From Actinoallomurus sp040655075 (lineage in GTDB: Bacteria > Actinomycetota > Actinomycetes > Streptosporangiales > Streptosporangiaceae), in NCBI RefSeq assembly GCF_040655075.1, contig NZ_JBFAJC010000033.1:52544-116543 (forward strand): 64,000 bases of DNA, read 5' to 3'. How positions within the stretch are numbered: position 1 is the stretch's first letter; the number at the start of each line of letters is the position of its first letter. Of the stretch, positions 1 through 10,390 are shown in pieces. Below the pieces are notes generated by a model that saw nothing but the letters and a program-made list of their open reading frames with translations, was not told the origin of the DNA and ran no database searches. A program made the translations under genes and the position numbers.

Positions 1-1
1 C

Positions 2-3000
2 CACGTCGAACGGCAGGTGGACAACGAGCGGTGGCGGGCGTTCCGCCGCGAGCTCGCCTCGACGCTGCCGCCACAGGACGCCGAGACCATCCGTGACCTG
101 CCGATCGCCGTGATGAAGGAGTTGTTCCCCGGTCACGTGCCCGCCCCGTCGCCCGACGACGCGCGGGTGGCCGCGGCGGCCGCGCGCGCCCAGCGCCGCG
201 GACCTCTGCTGACAATGCTGCGCGACCAGCTGGGCGGCACCGGCGAGCAGGCGGCGCGGGCGACCACCGTCTGGCAGCGTCTCCTGCGGCGCAGCGGCGG
301 TACGGAACTGCTGGAGGTCGCCCCGACCCCGGCCGTCGCCCGGGAGATCGGCACCCGTGCGCTGACCGCGCACGCCGCGCGTACGCCGGAGTCGTCGTGG
401 CAGGTCGTGTTCTACGACTTCGTGCCGCCGGCCGCCGCCCGCGCGCTCGACGTCGACATCGTCACCGTCAGGGGCGACGACGACAGCGTCGTCGTGCTGC
501 ACCTGAATCCGGACGCGGAGGGCGGCACCCTCCATGTCCACTACGACGGCGGTACGCACTACCAGACCATCGGCGCAGGCGTACGCGTCGCGCGCGCGCC
601 GAGCACGCCCCCTGTTCCGGCACGATCCGAGAGCCGGACCGAGGTCCCGGCCCCATTGCGTCTCGTGACACGAATGATCGAGCTCGCCGAAGCGCACGGT
701 GCCGGCGACGACCACATCCAACGCCTGCGCCACCTTTCGACCCGAGCCGTCGAGAGCCTCGAACACCGGGGCGCCGAGGCGCGGGCGGACGGCCGTACCG
801 CCGGCGAGGTGGTCGGCTCGGTGGTCCGCCTGGGCCGGGAGTCCATCGGCTCCTACACGTCGGCGGGCGCCCCGCGACTCGACCCGGATGACGGGTTCCG
901 CCTCGCGGAGACGGACTCGGCCGGCGTACCGAACGACTTCGTGCGCTGGATCCGGGGCACCGGCCTGGAGCCGGCGGAGACGGGGTCGATGAACTCCTGG
1001 CAGGCGGTCCTGATGGCCGCCTACCGGGCCGGCGCGGTGGACCGGGACTGGCTGGTCCGAGTCGACGACGCGGCTGCCGGCGCCGCCTTCACCGCCTTCG
1101 AGGCGGCGAAGGCAGCGGGGACGGAGCGGGCCGACGCGTTGGGGCATGCGGACCGGGCCTTCCTCGACCGGACCATGCGCCTGGCCGGCTCGGGTCCGGT
1201 CACCGAACACGCGCCGGGGCCGGACCTGACGGTTCCCCCCGGTCATTGGGTGACGATCGGCGACGCTCGTAATGTCGGCCTCGCGCTCGACACGTACGAC
1301 GCCGATGGCCGTCAGGAGGTGCTGACCCTTTCCGCCGGGGCGCTGCGCGTGATGACGATCGGCGCGTGGGCGGCGGAGTTCGGCGGCGATCTCCCCGTCA
1401 CCTCGATGGCTCCCGCCTGGGCCAAGAAGGGGGCCACGAGCGGAGTCGCCGAACCGGGTACGAAGGTCGCCAAGCCCGCGCCGTTCGCGACCTGGGCAGC
1501 GGGCAGGGCCGGTGCGCGGGTGAGCAAGGTGGCGACCGAGCGCGCGTTCGACGCCGGTCCGGACTTCCTGAAGGTCACCCAGCCGCGGGACGGCGATCCG
1601 CGAGTCGGGCGGACCGTGCTCGTCCGTGAGAACGTTCAGCTGATCAAGGCGCCCAACGGCCAGGTGGTCCGCAACCATGCGGTGGTCCTCCCGGTGAAGC
1701 CGATGGACGGCGTCACCGCCGCTGACGCGGAGTGGCTCGCGGAGCGCCTCAACCACGAGCTCGACGTCTACTTGAACGAGCGCTACTACCAGCTCCCGAA
1801 GTCGAAGCAGCAGTTGTACGCGGCGTTGCGGCTGGTGGTCTGGTCCGAGCACGGAGAGGCCGTGGGCCTCTGGCCCGGCGTGAGCCCGGAAGGGCGGCCC
1901 GGCGCCCGCCGATGGGGCCTGGGCGACCCCATCCACCGGCTGCTGCACGAGGTGCTGCACTATCTCGGGCTGCCCGATGAATACCTCGAGGAGCTGTCGG
2001 TGTTCCGGCGGTCGGCGAAGTCCCCGGCCGTCCGGACGGACGGCCTCATGTCGGACGCGCGGTACCACCCCTCCCAGCCGATTCCGGAACGCCATCTGCG
2101 CGTCGTCGAGGACGTCGTCGACAGCACCGCCGTGCTGTACGACGCCGCGCCGGGCTCTGCGGTCGTGGAGGGGAGCGTGCCGCCGGAACTGCGGCAGGTG
2201 GTGGGCCGGCGCGATGACGTGCCGACTCATATCGGCCCGTTCACAGGCCGACGAGAATCGCTCGCGACGCCGGCGCGTTCCGGGGAGTCCCGGCGGGCCG
2301 TCCGGGGTGTGGAAGACCTCGAGGATGAGTACCTGGATGACACCGCGTTCGCCCCAGAGACTCTGCTGACGGATCAAGAGGGCCGAGCCGTTGGGCGGGA
2401 CTGGGCGGGTACTGGGAACGGCTCACTTCTCCTCTCCTCCTACGCCGTGACGGACATCCACGGCCGGTTGAGCACGTGGCGGGCGCCGTGGTCGAATCCG
2501 TACTTGATCACGACCGGAACCGGGCACGACTGGTTCGATGTGATCACTCCGAGGGGGAGCTTCAGAGCGACGAACTTCGAAGTGATCGCCTCGATCATCG
2601 CGTGGGACCCGGAGCTTCCCCAGCGGGTCGACATCGTCCTGGTGATGAACGGTGTCACATCGGCCTTGGCGGAACAGGTCGCCGGTGCGACGGGATACCG
2701 CACGTGGTACACCGGCGAGCACGTCGGTCTGATCACGGACGGGATGACGGGTATATCGCACGTGACGCTGGACCATGTTCGCCGCGGCATCGGCAAGGAA
2801 TGGAACGTGGCCGCGCCGGGCGGCGCGGAAACCGGCCATGACCAGCGGGAGGTATCGCGGCCCGGGCCAGTGACCACGGATCATTACGGCGTCATCGACA
2901 GGCGCGGTACCGGCATGCTCTTCCGCTGGCCCGGTGACCTGGGACTTGACTGGCGATCCCCACGGGCGATGGAAGGGGTGCCGGACGCCCCGGAATTCGT

Positions 3001-6000
3001 CACGATGACGCAGGACTACATGGAGGCGTCCACCTCCGACCGGCCGAGACTGCGAATTTCCGAAGACCGTTCCCTCGCCATTGAGAATGACTCCCAAGGG
3101 CAGTGGGTATTCGCGACGGCCGAGGCCATCGCGCGCTCGTCGGCCGAACTGGCGCGGGTGGCCGGTGGAGTGCGGCTCGAGGTCGACGAGGACCTGGCCA
3201 TCATTCTTGCCACCGAGGATGGGGGAAGCCGTCGGCTGCTCAGCGTCACTCCGGTTTTCCCGACGCGTTCAGGGCGGTCCACCGAGGAGGCCTGCCGGGA
3301 CTTCGCCGACCTGGTGTCCGGCGGTAATCGCACGTCGCACATGGTGTTCCGCGACCCGGAGGGCGGTGCGGTGACCACCGCGCCGGTCAACGCGTCCGAC
3401 GGTGCGGAGGTCACCGGTACCCATCATCTCGCCGAGGCCCTGGCGCAGGTGGCCGACGGGGAGATCCGGCCGGAGGACGTGACTCCGGAGTGGGCGGCGG
3501 CCCAGGTGCGGAGGGATGACCGACCGCTCGGTGGCATCGACGGCCCGCTGCCCGGTGAGGGGTACGGCAGTGCGCTGGCCCTTACCATGGCCAACACTCC
3601 GCGACGCGATGCCCTGTCGGACGCCGCGCGTCGTATCGGTGTCAACGAGTACGCGTGGGCCGGCGTGGGTGAGGGCTATGTCATCCAGTCCATAGCCGCG
3701 CCGGGTGCGGAGGGCCAGCCGAGCCTGGAACACAACTTCGCCAAACCGGACGCACCGGTACGTGAGTACGACTACTTCGGCTTCCACTTCGCGACGGTCC
3801 TGCTTGCCAGCGAGGACGGCACCCATCAGATCACCTTGGAGAACCACGCACGTAGAGGACTGTGGACGTACGTCCGCCGAGAGGCCGTCCAGAGGAACCT
3901 GCGGAGCTACTCGCTGAGCGAGTTGCGGGAAATGACGGAGAAGCTGCGTGCGGAGGTCGACAGGCAGCAGGGCGCAGGTCTTGACGATCATCTTTCCGAG
4001 GTGCGGGGCTACCTCGGCCTGGCGGTGGCACTGACCAAGGCAAAGCTGGCCGAGCAGGCGATGAGGGTAAAGGCACCAGGGTCCGACGAGCACGGGGCAG
4101 CGGAGGTGGCGTTGGACAAAGCCATCGAGCGCGTCATGATCAGCATGGGACGCGTCGACTCCGTCATCCCGAGCGTTCACCAGTGGTACCTGCGCATGTT
4201 CTCCCAGAGGCCCGGCGAGAGCATCCACGATGCCAGCGCGGAGCTACTGGAACCGGAGGACCCCCCGGCCGAGGTCAACCCGCTCACCGGCGTCGTGCTC
4301 CGCGGTCATCAGGCCCTGCCCGTGGTCATCGGGTTCGCCGAGGGGACCGACCAGCCGGTCAGCGGCCCGGGGCTCGCCGTCAAGTACCTGGCGGCAGTGG
4401 TGGCCAGAGTGGGCCTGTGGAATGTTCCCCATCGACTGAGCCCGCCTCGCGTCATCATCACCGGTCACGCCAAGACCGGTCTTTTCGGCAAGCAGCTCGG
4501 GAAGCCGCGTGCCAACGCGGCTGAGGCCTGGTTCGTCAAGGAGCTGGCCGATGAGCTGAACGAGCGCCAGGCCGGTACCCCGTTGCCGCATGTCACCGTC
4601 GATCAGTTCGAGATCACGCAGGTCTTCGTAAAGACGCCTGGTGATGACGTGACCGTCTCGTTCGATGATCGCCGCGGGGGGCCGCGTACCCTGGCGACCC
4701 GTGTTACCGGCGGTGTGGGGCCGGGCGTGAGCAGGTCGGCGACAGGAGACGGCAACCCACTGGCGCTGAGGGTGGTCGGCGACCCCGATGACGCGCCGAT
4801 GCACGCCGCCGCCCCCGCCCCGCCGTCCCGCCCCGCGACCTCTTCCGGTTCCGGCGGCGGCACCGCCGAGCTGGCGGTCCGGCCGGCGGAGGGCGAGACG
4901 TTCGGCCGGGCGCTGGCGCGGGCCCTCGACGACAACACGTCACTCCTGCCGAAGGACGCCTCCCTCCCGAAGGACGCCACACCGGCCGACCGGTTCTTCG
5001 CCGGCCTGAAAGAAAAGGACCTGCCGGGCTCCGCGCCGCGCGTCGGCAAGGCCGCGCGGGTGCCCGTCGACGTCCTCCGGCGGGCGGGCATCCGGCTGAA
5101 GGGCGGGCAGGAGGCGCAGGCGACCCTCCAGGGCGGCGAGTTCTCCATCGAATCGCTGGGGCTCGATCGCGTACAGCGGTTCCGGGTGGCGATGGAGCTC
5201 GAGTCGGCGAAGACCCCGGAGATGCGGGCGAAGCTGGCCACGGCGCTGAACGCCGTCGCCCGTCGCCTGGGGCTGCGGATCGTCCTCGGCGAGGCGCCGG
5301 CGGAGAGCGCTCCCGCGGCGAAGGACAAGAAGAGCGTGCGGTGGACGGATGAGGCGGGCGGCGACCTGGTGACCGTCGCCGGCCCGGCGAACGAGCAGTC
5401 CACCGAACCGGCCCTCGAACCCCCGCAGCCGAAGGAGCCGAAGGGCAAGGAGCCGGTGCGCGCCGAGCAGCGGCCTCCGTGGTATCTGGATTTCGACGCG
5501 CTCGGCGAGGTGTCGGTACGCGGCGTGGACCCGTGGCCGGAGGACGACGTCCAGCTCTGGGCGCACCACGTCGCGAGCGGCTCCCGGCGGGCGGACGACA
5601 CCCCGGCGCTGAGCGAGGGCATCCAGAAGGGGCTGCGGAAGATGCTCCGGACCCGCGACCGGCACCAGTGGGGCGCTCTTCTCCAGTCCGGGCACCTGCT
5701 CGTCGCAGACGAGCGCCTCGTGTGGCTCCGGCCGGTGCTGCGCGACGTACGGCTGAGTCCGCAGCAAGCGTCGGGCGCGATCCGCGAGTACGACGTGTCG
5801 TTCGCGTCGATGTCGGCCGGGGGGAGGACGAAGCGGGAGTCCTCGGTCGGGCTCGACGGCATGCTGCTGACGTTCCTGTCCCTCGGCCTGCAGACGGCCT
5901 CGGCCATGGTGCCCGGCCTGCCGGCGTTCGGCATGAGCTCGGCGGACAAGCGCTCGGAGGAGTGGGAGCTCCAGGTCATCGCGGGGCGCAAGCTCTTCGT

Positions 6001-9000
6001 GGCCAAGACCACCGGCTTCCGCGCCGGCCTAGCGGTACGGGTGTTCGTGGACGGGCAGGAACGCCCGAACGACGCCGTGCTCCCGACGCGGTTCGACGTC
6101 GCCCTGCCGAAGGACTTCACCGGACCGGACGCGCCACGGCCCGAGGCGACGGAGGAGACGGTCGGCCAGATGCGTACGGGACGGCGGCCATCGCAGTCGG
6201 CGGAGACGCTCAACGCCGCCGACCTGATCCCGGTGGTGGCCGAGCTGCAACGGCGGCTCCGGGAGCACGGACTGCCGGCCAAGTCCGTGCTGACCGTGAT
6301 GAAGGAGGTGGGTGAGGAATTGACCGAGAAGTCGGCGCGCAACCGCAGCCGGCTGCTGCTCACCAGCCCCTTCCCGACGAAGCGGGTGAAGGTGCCGGTG
6401 AGCCTCACCAGCTCCTTCGAGGGCTACTTCCTGATCAGCGCGAACATCGAGACGCTGCAGTACTTCGGTGACAGCGAGGTGACCGTACGCGGGGACACCG
6501 GCAGCGCCCTGGTGGACAAGTCGGGGCGGGACAACGACAGCGGGGCCTCCATGGGCTTCGGCCTCGCCACGGTCGGGCTCACCGACCCCGCACACGACGA
6601 CGGCATCGGCACGGGCATGGTGCAGGGGCCGAGGCTCACCTTCGAGTTCTCGCGCGCCGCGGGCAACGGAATGACCGAGGAGGCGCTCGGGCACGTCGTT
6701 CTCAACCGGAAGTCGATGCAGGCACGGTACCGATCCGGGCTGCGTTTCAACGTGGACATCCGCTCGACCACGCACAAAATCCCGATGGTCTCCAAAGTGG
6801 TCGAGTCCGAGGTGGGGGTGCCCAAACCCGAGGCGGCCGACTTCGAGCGCCGGCTGACCGGCTCCGGTCTTACGGGCGGCGAGCTCGCGCAGCGCCGGGT
6901 GCGGACGCTGCTCCGCGAGCCGGGCGGGGTCGTGCCGAAGGAGGCGCACCGCCGCCCGCGGCGTCTGGACGACGTGATGCCGGTGGATCCGCGGCACCAC
7001 GAGCCGCTGGCGCTCGCGAGCCGCCGGGGCATCGGCTTCGGCACCGCCGCGACCCTTCCCGGCGCCGAGCTGGTGCACGAGCAGCTCCGGGCCGTCGTGG
7101 AGCAGCGGCACAACGCGCTGGCGAAGGGGGCGCAGGTGGACTGGTCGGCGGCGGACCTCCAGATGGCCACGTGGTTCAGCCGGCCGGCGCTGGAAGCGGA
7201 CCTGTCCACCACGATGACCGGCATCGAACACATCGTGCGGGTCGGCGGCCGCGACTTCCGGCTGTCCGCTCGCGCGCACCTGATGGAGCGGCTGCCGCGC
7301 GAGCAGACGCCCTACTCCATGACGGTCAACCTGCGGGCGCTGGCCGCCGCGTCCTCGAACGGGCACCGCTCGACCGAGCTGGGCATCAAGTTCGCGGCCG
7401 GGTTCGGCGCGCGGGTGACGGCGTTCAAGTGGCTGCGTCTCGTGCTCGGCGCGTTCGGTGTGGAGGCCGGCTACTCCTACACGCCCAAGCGACAGCTCAC
7501 CGGCGGCGTCAAGTCCTACCGCCGCACCGAGACGACCGGCCAGGTCGACGAGCACACCTACAACGTGATCTACACCTTGTCGGTGCGCTCGCCGGATGGG
7601 CGGCTCGACGTCTGGTGGATCGACCGGAAGGGGGACGTCACCGGCCGGGTCGTCCTGCCACGGGAGCACCGTCCGGTGATCCCGCCGACACCGGAGGAGA
7701 TCACGGGGGTGCTGGGGACCTTCGATGAGCTGATGCTGTGGCCGAAGGGCGCCCACGCCCCCCTCACCCGCGGGGTCTCCGGCCTGTACCCGGCGTTCTT
7801 CGTGCTGCCGGAGCTGCCGCGGATGATCGCGGGCATGTACGCGCGGTCGAACGACCTTCCGAAGAGCTGGCTGGCGGACCCGGACGCGTGGCCGGGCGAG
7901 ATCAAGATTTCGACGCGTCCGAACCAGCTCGCCTCGCACTTCGCGGCCCTGACGAGCCGGACCGGGCGGTACGTCGGCCTGCCGTCCGGCGAGGACGGCT
8001 GGAAGCAGGCACTGCGCATCCGGATGCGCGGGTACCGGCCGCGTCATCTGTACTCGAGCGACGACACCGAGATCGAGCAGTACGCCCAGGGCAGCGCCAC
8101 GTACAAGGACGAGACCAGGCACAAGCTGGAGGCGGGCCCGACGGCCTCGGTGGGGCCGCAGTTCCGCCTGGGCAGCGACGCGGAGTCCCACTCGGCGAGC
8201 CCGGAGGACGGCGGCGGGGCCGGCCCCGCGCCGGGGAGCGGTCACGGCGGCGATCCGGGCGGGCGGATCCAGGCCGCCGGGCATGCCCACGCGCGCTGGG
8301 AGTGGGAGCGCGAGAGCGGCAAGGAGCGGGGCCCGGTCGAGATCACCCGCGCGACGTACGGCGGGCGGACGCACACCTTCCGGATGGACCCGGTGTTCGA
8401 GGTGACCCTCATCCGCTGGAGCGGCGACGAGGTCACCTGGCGGACGCTCTACCTGCGCGCGCCGGACGCGCTCGACGTCGTCATCCCGGAGCGACGGATC
8501 TTCGACCTCGGGCTGACCGCGCCGGACGCGGTACCGCCGGTTCCGCAGCCGCCGACGCGGCACGTGCCGCCCGCCCTGCTGCCGGGGATGTCGTACCCGG
8601 AGACCATGGACGCCGAGGACGTCCTGCCCCGGATCGAGGCCTGGCTGCGCGAGCAGGACGTGCTGCGCGCGCTGCCGGGCCACGGGGACCGGCCGAACCT
8701 GCTGACGCGGGAGCTGGAGGCTGCGTACTCCTCCGACGCGCTGCGCAACCAGTACGGCGCGCTCACCGGCTCGGGCGTGGTCCGCTGGATCCCGCTGGCG
8801 CGGCCCTTCGGCACCGTCCGTTACGTGTACGTCCGGGTTACCGCCCGCACCGCCGCCGCCGACGAACAGCTGCCCCGGCCCGACGTGAAGCTGACCCTGC
8901 GGGACGAGGCGCAGCGCAAGGCCACGGATGCCAGGACCTCGGGCTTCGAGTACGGCGGCGGGTTCGACGTCCGGGCCCGCCTCGCCAGGGAGGGGCACGA

Positions 9001-10360
9001 CGGCCCCCACGGCGGGATCGAGGGCGGCGGCGGGTTCGAACGCTCCTCCGCTCATGGCGCGGAGAAGACCGACCGGACGCTGGAGATCTATCGCGCCGGC
9101 ACGCGGGAGGGGTCGCAGGAGTTCAGGCACCGGCTGGCGTTCCGGATCGAGATCGGATTGAGCGGCGAGCTCCCGGAGATCGTCAACCTGGCGGCACGCG
9201 GCGCAAAGCTCACCGCCGTCGGCCTCGGGCGCCTCATGCACGCCCCGAGTCTCGGAGACCTCTGGTACGCCCACGGGATCTTCCTCGAGCACCACGTGAT
9301 CGAGCCCGGCCGGAACGGCGTGTCCGGCCGCGTCCGGTTGCTCGTCCCCGACCACATCGCGTTCCTGGACGCGCCCGCCGCGCCGTCCGAACCCGTGCTC
9401 GGGGAGAACCCGGCCTGGGACGCCCGCCGGCTCTGGGCCGGACGCGACCCGAAGGCGGTCGCGACGCTCATCGAGAACCTCCACCCGTGGGGGGTGCCCT
9501 TCGCGGACGCGGTGGAGCGGTGGGCCGGGGTGCCCTCCTCGCCGTTCGGGCGGCCGGAGGATCTGAACGCCCCGCGCGCCTGGCACGTCCCGGGCCTGGA
9601 CTTCACCACCCCGGAGGGGCTGCGGTACCTCCACTTCACCTCGCAGAACACCATCCGGCCGGAGATCAAGGACCTGCTCCGAAACACCTACGAGGTACCG
9701 GTCGGCAGCCGGAAGACGACCGTCGGCGTGGAGATCGTCGGGGCGGTGGTCATCGGCCCGGTGGACGGGGCGAACTTCAAGGGCCGGAACTACACGCAGG
9801 AGTCGGAGGCGGACAAGGACACCTTCGAGGACTCCGGCAGGTGGCACCTCTCCTTCGGCGCCGAGGCCGGCGGCGAGGCGGGCGCGGCCAGGGAGCAGGG
9901 GGTCGGCGGCGCCGAGTACGCCCGTGAGCTCGCCGAGGAGATGTCCGGCGAGCTGGGCGGGACCGACGAGACCAACAAGGAGGCCACCCGCAGGTACCGG
10001 CATTACCGGTTCTCCGTCGACCTCATCCTGACCGGCCGCTACGGCTCCCTGCGGCTGCGCGCGCCCGGCGGCCTGTACGGGATGCTCCCCCTGGAGGAGA
10101 AGCCCGGGGGCGGGTACCAGCTCGTCGGAGGCCTGGAGGAGTCGCTGCCGGACCTGTTCTCCCTGCTCGTCGAAGAAGAGGAAGAGGAGCGCGAATTTGA
10201 ACTGGACCACGACACCTCGACCGACGGCGGCGAACTTCAGGACAGCGTCGCGTGGCAGGACAGCAGCTACAGCGTGCCCGATGAGAACGGTGTGAAGGCG
10301 TGTGTCAATGTCGCCGTCGTCCCGGCGCACGTCGCGATCGGGGTATCTCTGCGGAAATGA
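2..10360 (+). CDS. Giant multidomain protein, 5' end outside window
   Basis: The frame is open to the left edge, so the N-terminus is missing; the GTG at 17 is only the first possible start. Numbering from that GTG, 3447 residues are visible. Residues 1-190 end in LHVHYDGGTHYQTI, which resembles the C-terminal half of an OTU-type cysteine peptidase fold. Residues about 262-345 (TGSMNSWQAVLMAAYRAG) and about 500-720 (HEVLHYLGLPDEY near 643, an HExxH metallopeptidase-like motif) recur in the giant gene at 17642-28078. FHFATVLLASEDG lies near 1255. An Ala/Pro/Gly linker at about 1591-1615 leads into a beta-rich half with about five diverged, glycine-rich modules. A hydrophobic stretch lies near 1950. 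The last 40 residues (WQDSSYS...ACVNVAV) resemble a DUF397 domain. The role is unknown; a polymorphic-toxin-like or giant surface/effector protein is an inference. That it is a real gene is near certain. Confidence 0.9.
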   Translation, partial: HVERQVDNERWRAFRRELASTLPPQDAETIRDLPIAVMKELFPGHVPAPSPDDARVAAAAARAQRRGPLLTMLRDQLGGTGEQAARATTVWQRLLRRSGGTELLEVAPTPAVAREIGTRALTAHAARTPESSWQVVFYDFVPPAAARALDVDIVTVRGDDDSVVVLHLNPDAEGGTLHVHYDGGTHYQTIGAGVRVARAPSTPPVPARSESRTEVPAPLRLVTRMIELAEAHGAGDDHIQRLRHLSTRAVESLEHRGAEARADGRTAGEVVGSVVRLGRESIGSYTSAGAPRLDPDDGFRLAETDSAGVPNDFVRWIRGTGLEPAETGSMNSWQAVLMAAYRAGAVDRDWLVRVDDAAAGAAFTAFEAAKAAGTERADALGHADRAFLDRTMRLAGSGPVTEHAPGPDLTVPPGHWVTIGDARNVGLALDTYDADGRQEVLTLSAGALRVMTIGAWAAEFGGDLPVTSMAPAWAKKGATSGVAEPGTKVAKPAPFATWAAGRAGARVSKVATERAFDAGPDFLKVTQPRDGDPRVGRTVLVRENVQLIKAPNGQVVRNHAVVLPVKPMDGVTAADAEWLAERLNHELDVYLNERYYQLPKSKQQLYAALRLVVWSEHGEAVGLWPGVSPEGRPGARRWGLGDPIHRLLHEVLHYLGLPDEYLEELSVFRRSAKSPAVRTDGLMSDARYHPSQPIPERHLRVVEDVVDSTAVLYDAAPGSAVVEGSVPPELRQVVGRRDDVPTHIGPFTGRRESLATPARSGESRRAVRGVEDLEDEYLDDTAFAPETLLTDQEGRAVGRDWAGTGNGSLLLSSYAVTDIHGRLSTWRAPWSNPYLITTGTGHDWFDVITPRGSFRATNFEVIASIIAWDPELPQRVDIVLVMNGVTSALAEQVAGATGYRTWYTGEHVGLITDGMTGISHVTLDHVRRGIGKEWNVAAPGGAETGHDQREVSRPGPVTTDHYGVIDRRGTGMLFRWPGDLGLDWRSPRAMEGVPDAPEFVTMTQDYMEASTSDRPRLRISEDRSLAIENDSQGQWVFATAEAIARSSAELARVAGGVRLEVDEDLAIILATEDGGSRRLLSVTPVFPTRSGRSTEEACRDFADLVSGGNRTSHMVFRDPEGGAVTTAPVNASDGAEVTGTHHLAEALAQVADGEIRPEDVTPEWAAAQVRRDDRPLGGIDGPLPGEGYGSALALTMANTPRRDALSDAARRIGVNEYAWAGVGEGYVIQSIAAPGAEGQPSLEHNFAKPDAPVREYDYFGFHFATVLLASEDGTHQITLENHARRGLWTYVRREAVQRNLRSYSLSELREMTEKLRAEVDRQQGAGLDDHLSEVRGYLGLAVALTKAKLAEQAMRVKAPGSDEHGAAEVALDKAIERVMISMGRVDSVIPSVHQWYLRMFSQRPGESIHDASAELLEPEDPPAEVNPLTGVVLRGHQALPVVIGFAEGTDQPVSGPGLAVKYLAAVVARVGLWNVPHRLSPPRVIITGHAKTGLFGKQLGKPRANAAEAWFVKELADELNERQAGTPLPHVTVDQFEITQVFVKTPGDDVTVSFDDRRGGPRTLATRVTGGVGPGVSRSATGDGNPLALRVVGDPDDAPMHAAAPAPPSRPATSSGSGGGTAELAVRPAEGETFGRALARALDDNTSLLPKDASLPKDATPADRFFAGLKEKDLPGSAPRVGKAARVPVDVLRRAGIRLKGGQEAQATLQGGEFSIESLGLDRVQRFRVAMELESAKTPEMRAKLATALNAVARRLGLRIVLGEAPAESAPAAKDKKSVRWTDEAGGDLVTVAGPANEQSTEPALEPPQPKEPKGKEPVRAEQRPPWYLDFDALGEVSVRGVDPWPEDDVQLWAHHVASGSRRADDTPALSEGIQKGLRKMLRTRDRHQWGALLQSGHLLVADERLVWLRPVLRDVRLSPQQASGAIREYDVSFASMSAGGRTKRESSVGLDGMLLTFLSLGLQTASAMVPGLPAFGMSSADKRSEEWELQVIAGRKLFVAKTTGFRAGLAVRVFVDGQERPNDAVLPTRFDVALPKDFTGPDAPRPEATEETVGQMRTGRRPSQSAETLNAADLIPVVAELQRRLREHGLPAKSVLTVMKEVGEELTEKSARNRSRLLLTSPFPTKRVKVPVSLTSSFEGYFLISANIETLQYFGDSEVTVRGDTGSALVDKSGRDNDSGASMGFGLATVGLTDPAHDDGIGTGMVQGPRLTFEFSRAAGNGMTEEALGHVVLNRKSMQARYRSGLRFNVDIRSTTHKIPMVSKVVESEVGVPKPEAADFERRLTGSGLTGGELAQRRVRTLLREPGGVVPKEAHRRPRRLDDVMPVDPRHHEPLALASRRGIGFGTAATLPGAELVHEQLRAVVEQRHNALAKGAQVDWSAADLQMATWFSRPALEADLSTTMTGIEHIVRVGGRDFRLSARAHLMERLPREQTPYSMTVNLRALAAASSNGHRSTELGIKFAAGFGARVTAFKWLRLVLGAFGVEAGYSYTPKRQLTGGVKSYRRTETTGQVDEHTYNVIYTLSVRSPDGRLDVWWIDRKGDVTGRVVLPREHRPVIPPTPEEITGVLGTFDELMLWPKGAHAPLTRGVSGLYPAFFVLPELPRMIAGMYARSNDLPKSWLADPDAWPGEIKISTRPNQLASHFAALTSRTGRYVGLPSGEDGWKQALRIRMRGYRPRHLYSSDDTEIEQYAQGSATYKDETRHKLEAGPTASVGPQFRLGSDAESHSASPEDGGGAGPAPGSGHGGDPGGRIQAAGHAHARWEWERESGKERGPVEITRATYGGRTHTFRMDPVFEVTLIRWSGDEVTWRTLYLRAPDALDVVIPERRIFDLGLTAPDAVPPVPQPPTRHVPPALLPGMSYPETMDAEDVLPRIEAWLREQDVLRALPGHGDRPNLLTRELEAAYSSDALRNQYGALTGSGVVRWIPLARPFGTVRYVYVRVTARTAAADEQLPRPDVKLTLRDEAQRKATDARTSGFEYGGGFDVRARLAREGHDGPHGGIEGGGGFERSSAHGAEKTDRTLEIYRAGTREGSQEFRHRLAFRIEIGLSGELPEIVNLAARGAKLTAVGLGRLMHAPSLGDLWYAHGIFLEHHVIEPGRNGVSGRVRLLVPDHIAFLDAPAAPSEPVLGENPAWDARRLWAGRDPKAVATLIENLHPWGVPFADAVERWAGVPSSPFGRPEDLNAPRAWHVPGLDFTTPEGLRYLHFTSQNTIRPEIKDLLRNTYEVPVGSRKTTVGVEIVGAVVIGPVDGANFKGRNYTQESEADKDTFEDSGRWHLSFGAEAGGEAGAAREQGVGGAEYARELAEEMSGELGGTDETNKEATRRYRHYRFSVDLILTGRYGSLRLRAPGGLYGMLPLEEKPGGGYQLVGGLEESLPDLFSLLVEEEEEEREFELDHDTSTDGGELQDSVAWQDSSYSVPDENGVKACVNVAVVPAHVAIGVSLRK

Positions 10361-10390
10361 TCTTGATAGGTAGATGAGAGACCGCGAAGA

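Noticed and set aside
6029..10330. Long minus-strand frame of about 1430 codons opposite the first giant gene
   Set aside because: It mirrors the giant gene in the usual GC-rich shadow pattern; composition is Arg/Pro/Gly-rich with no domains.
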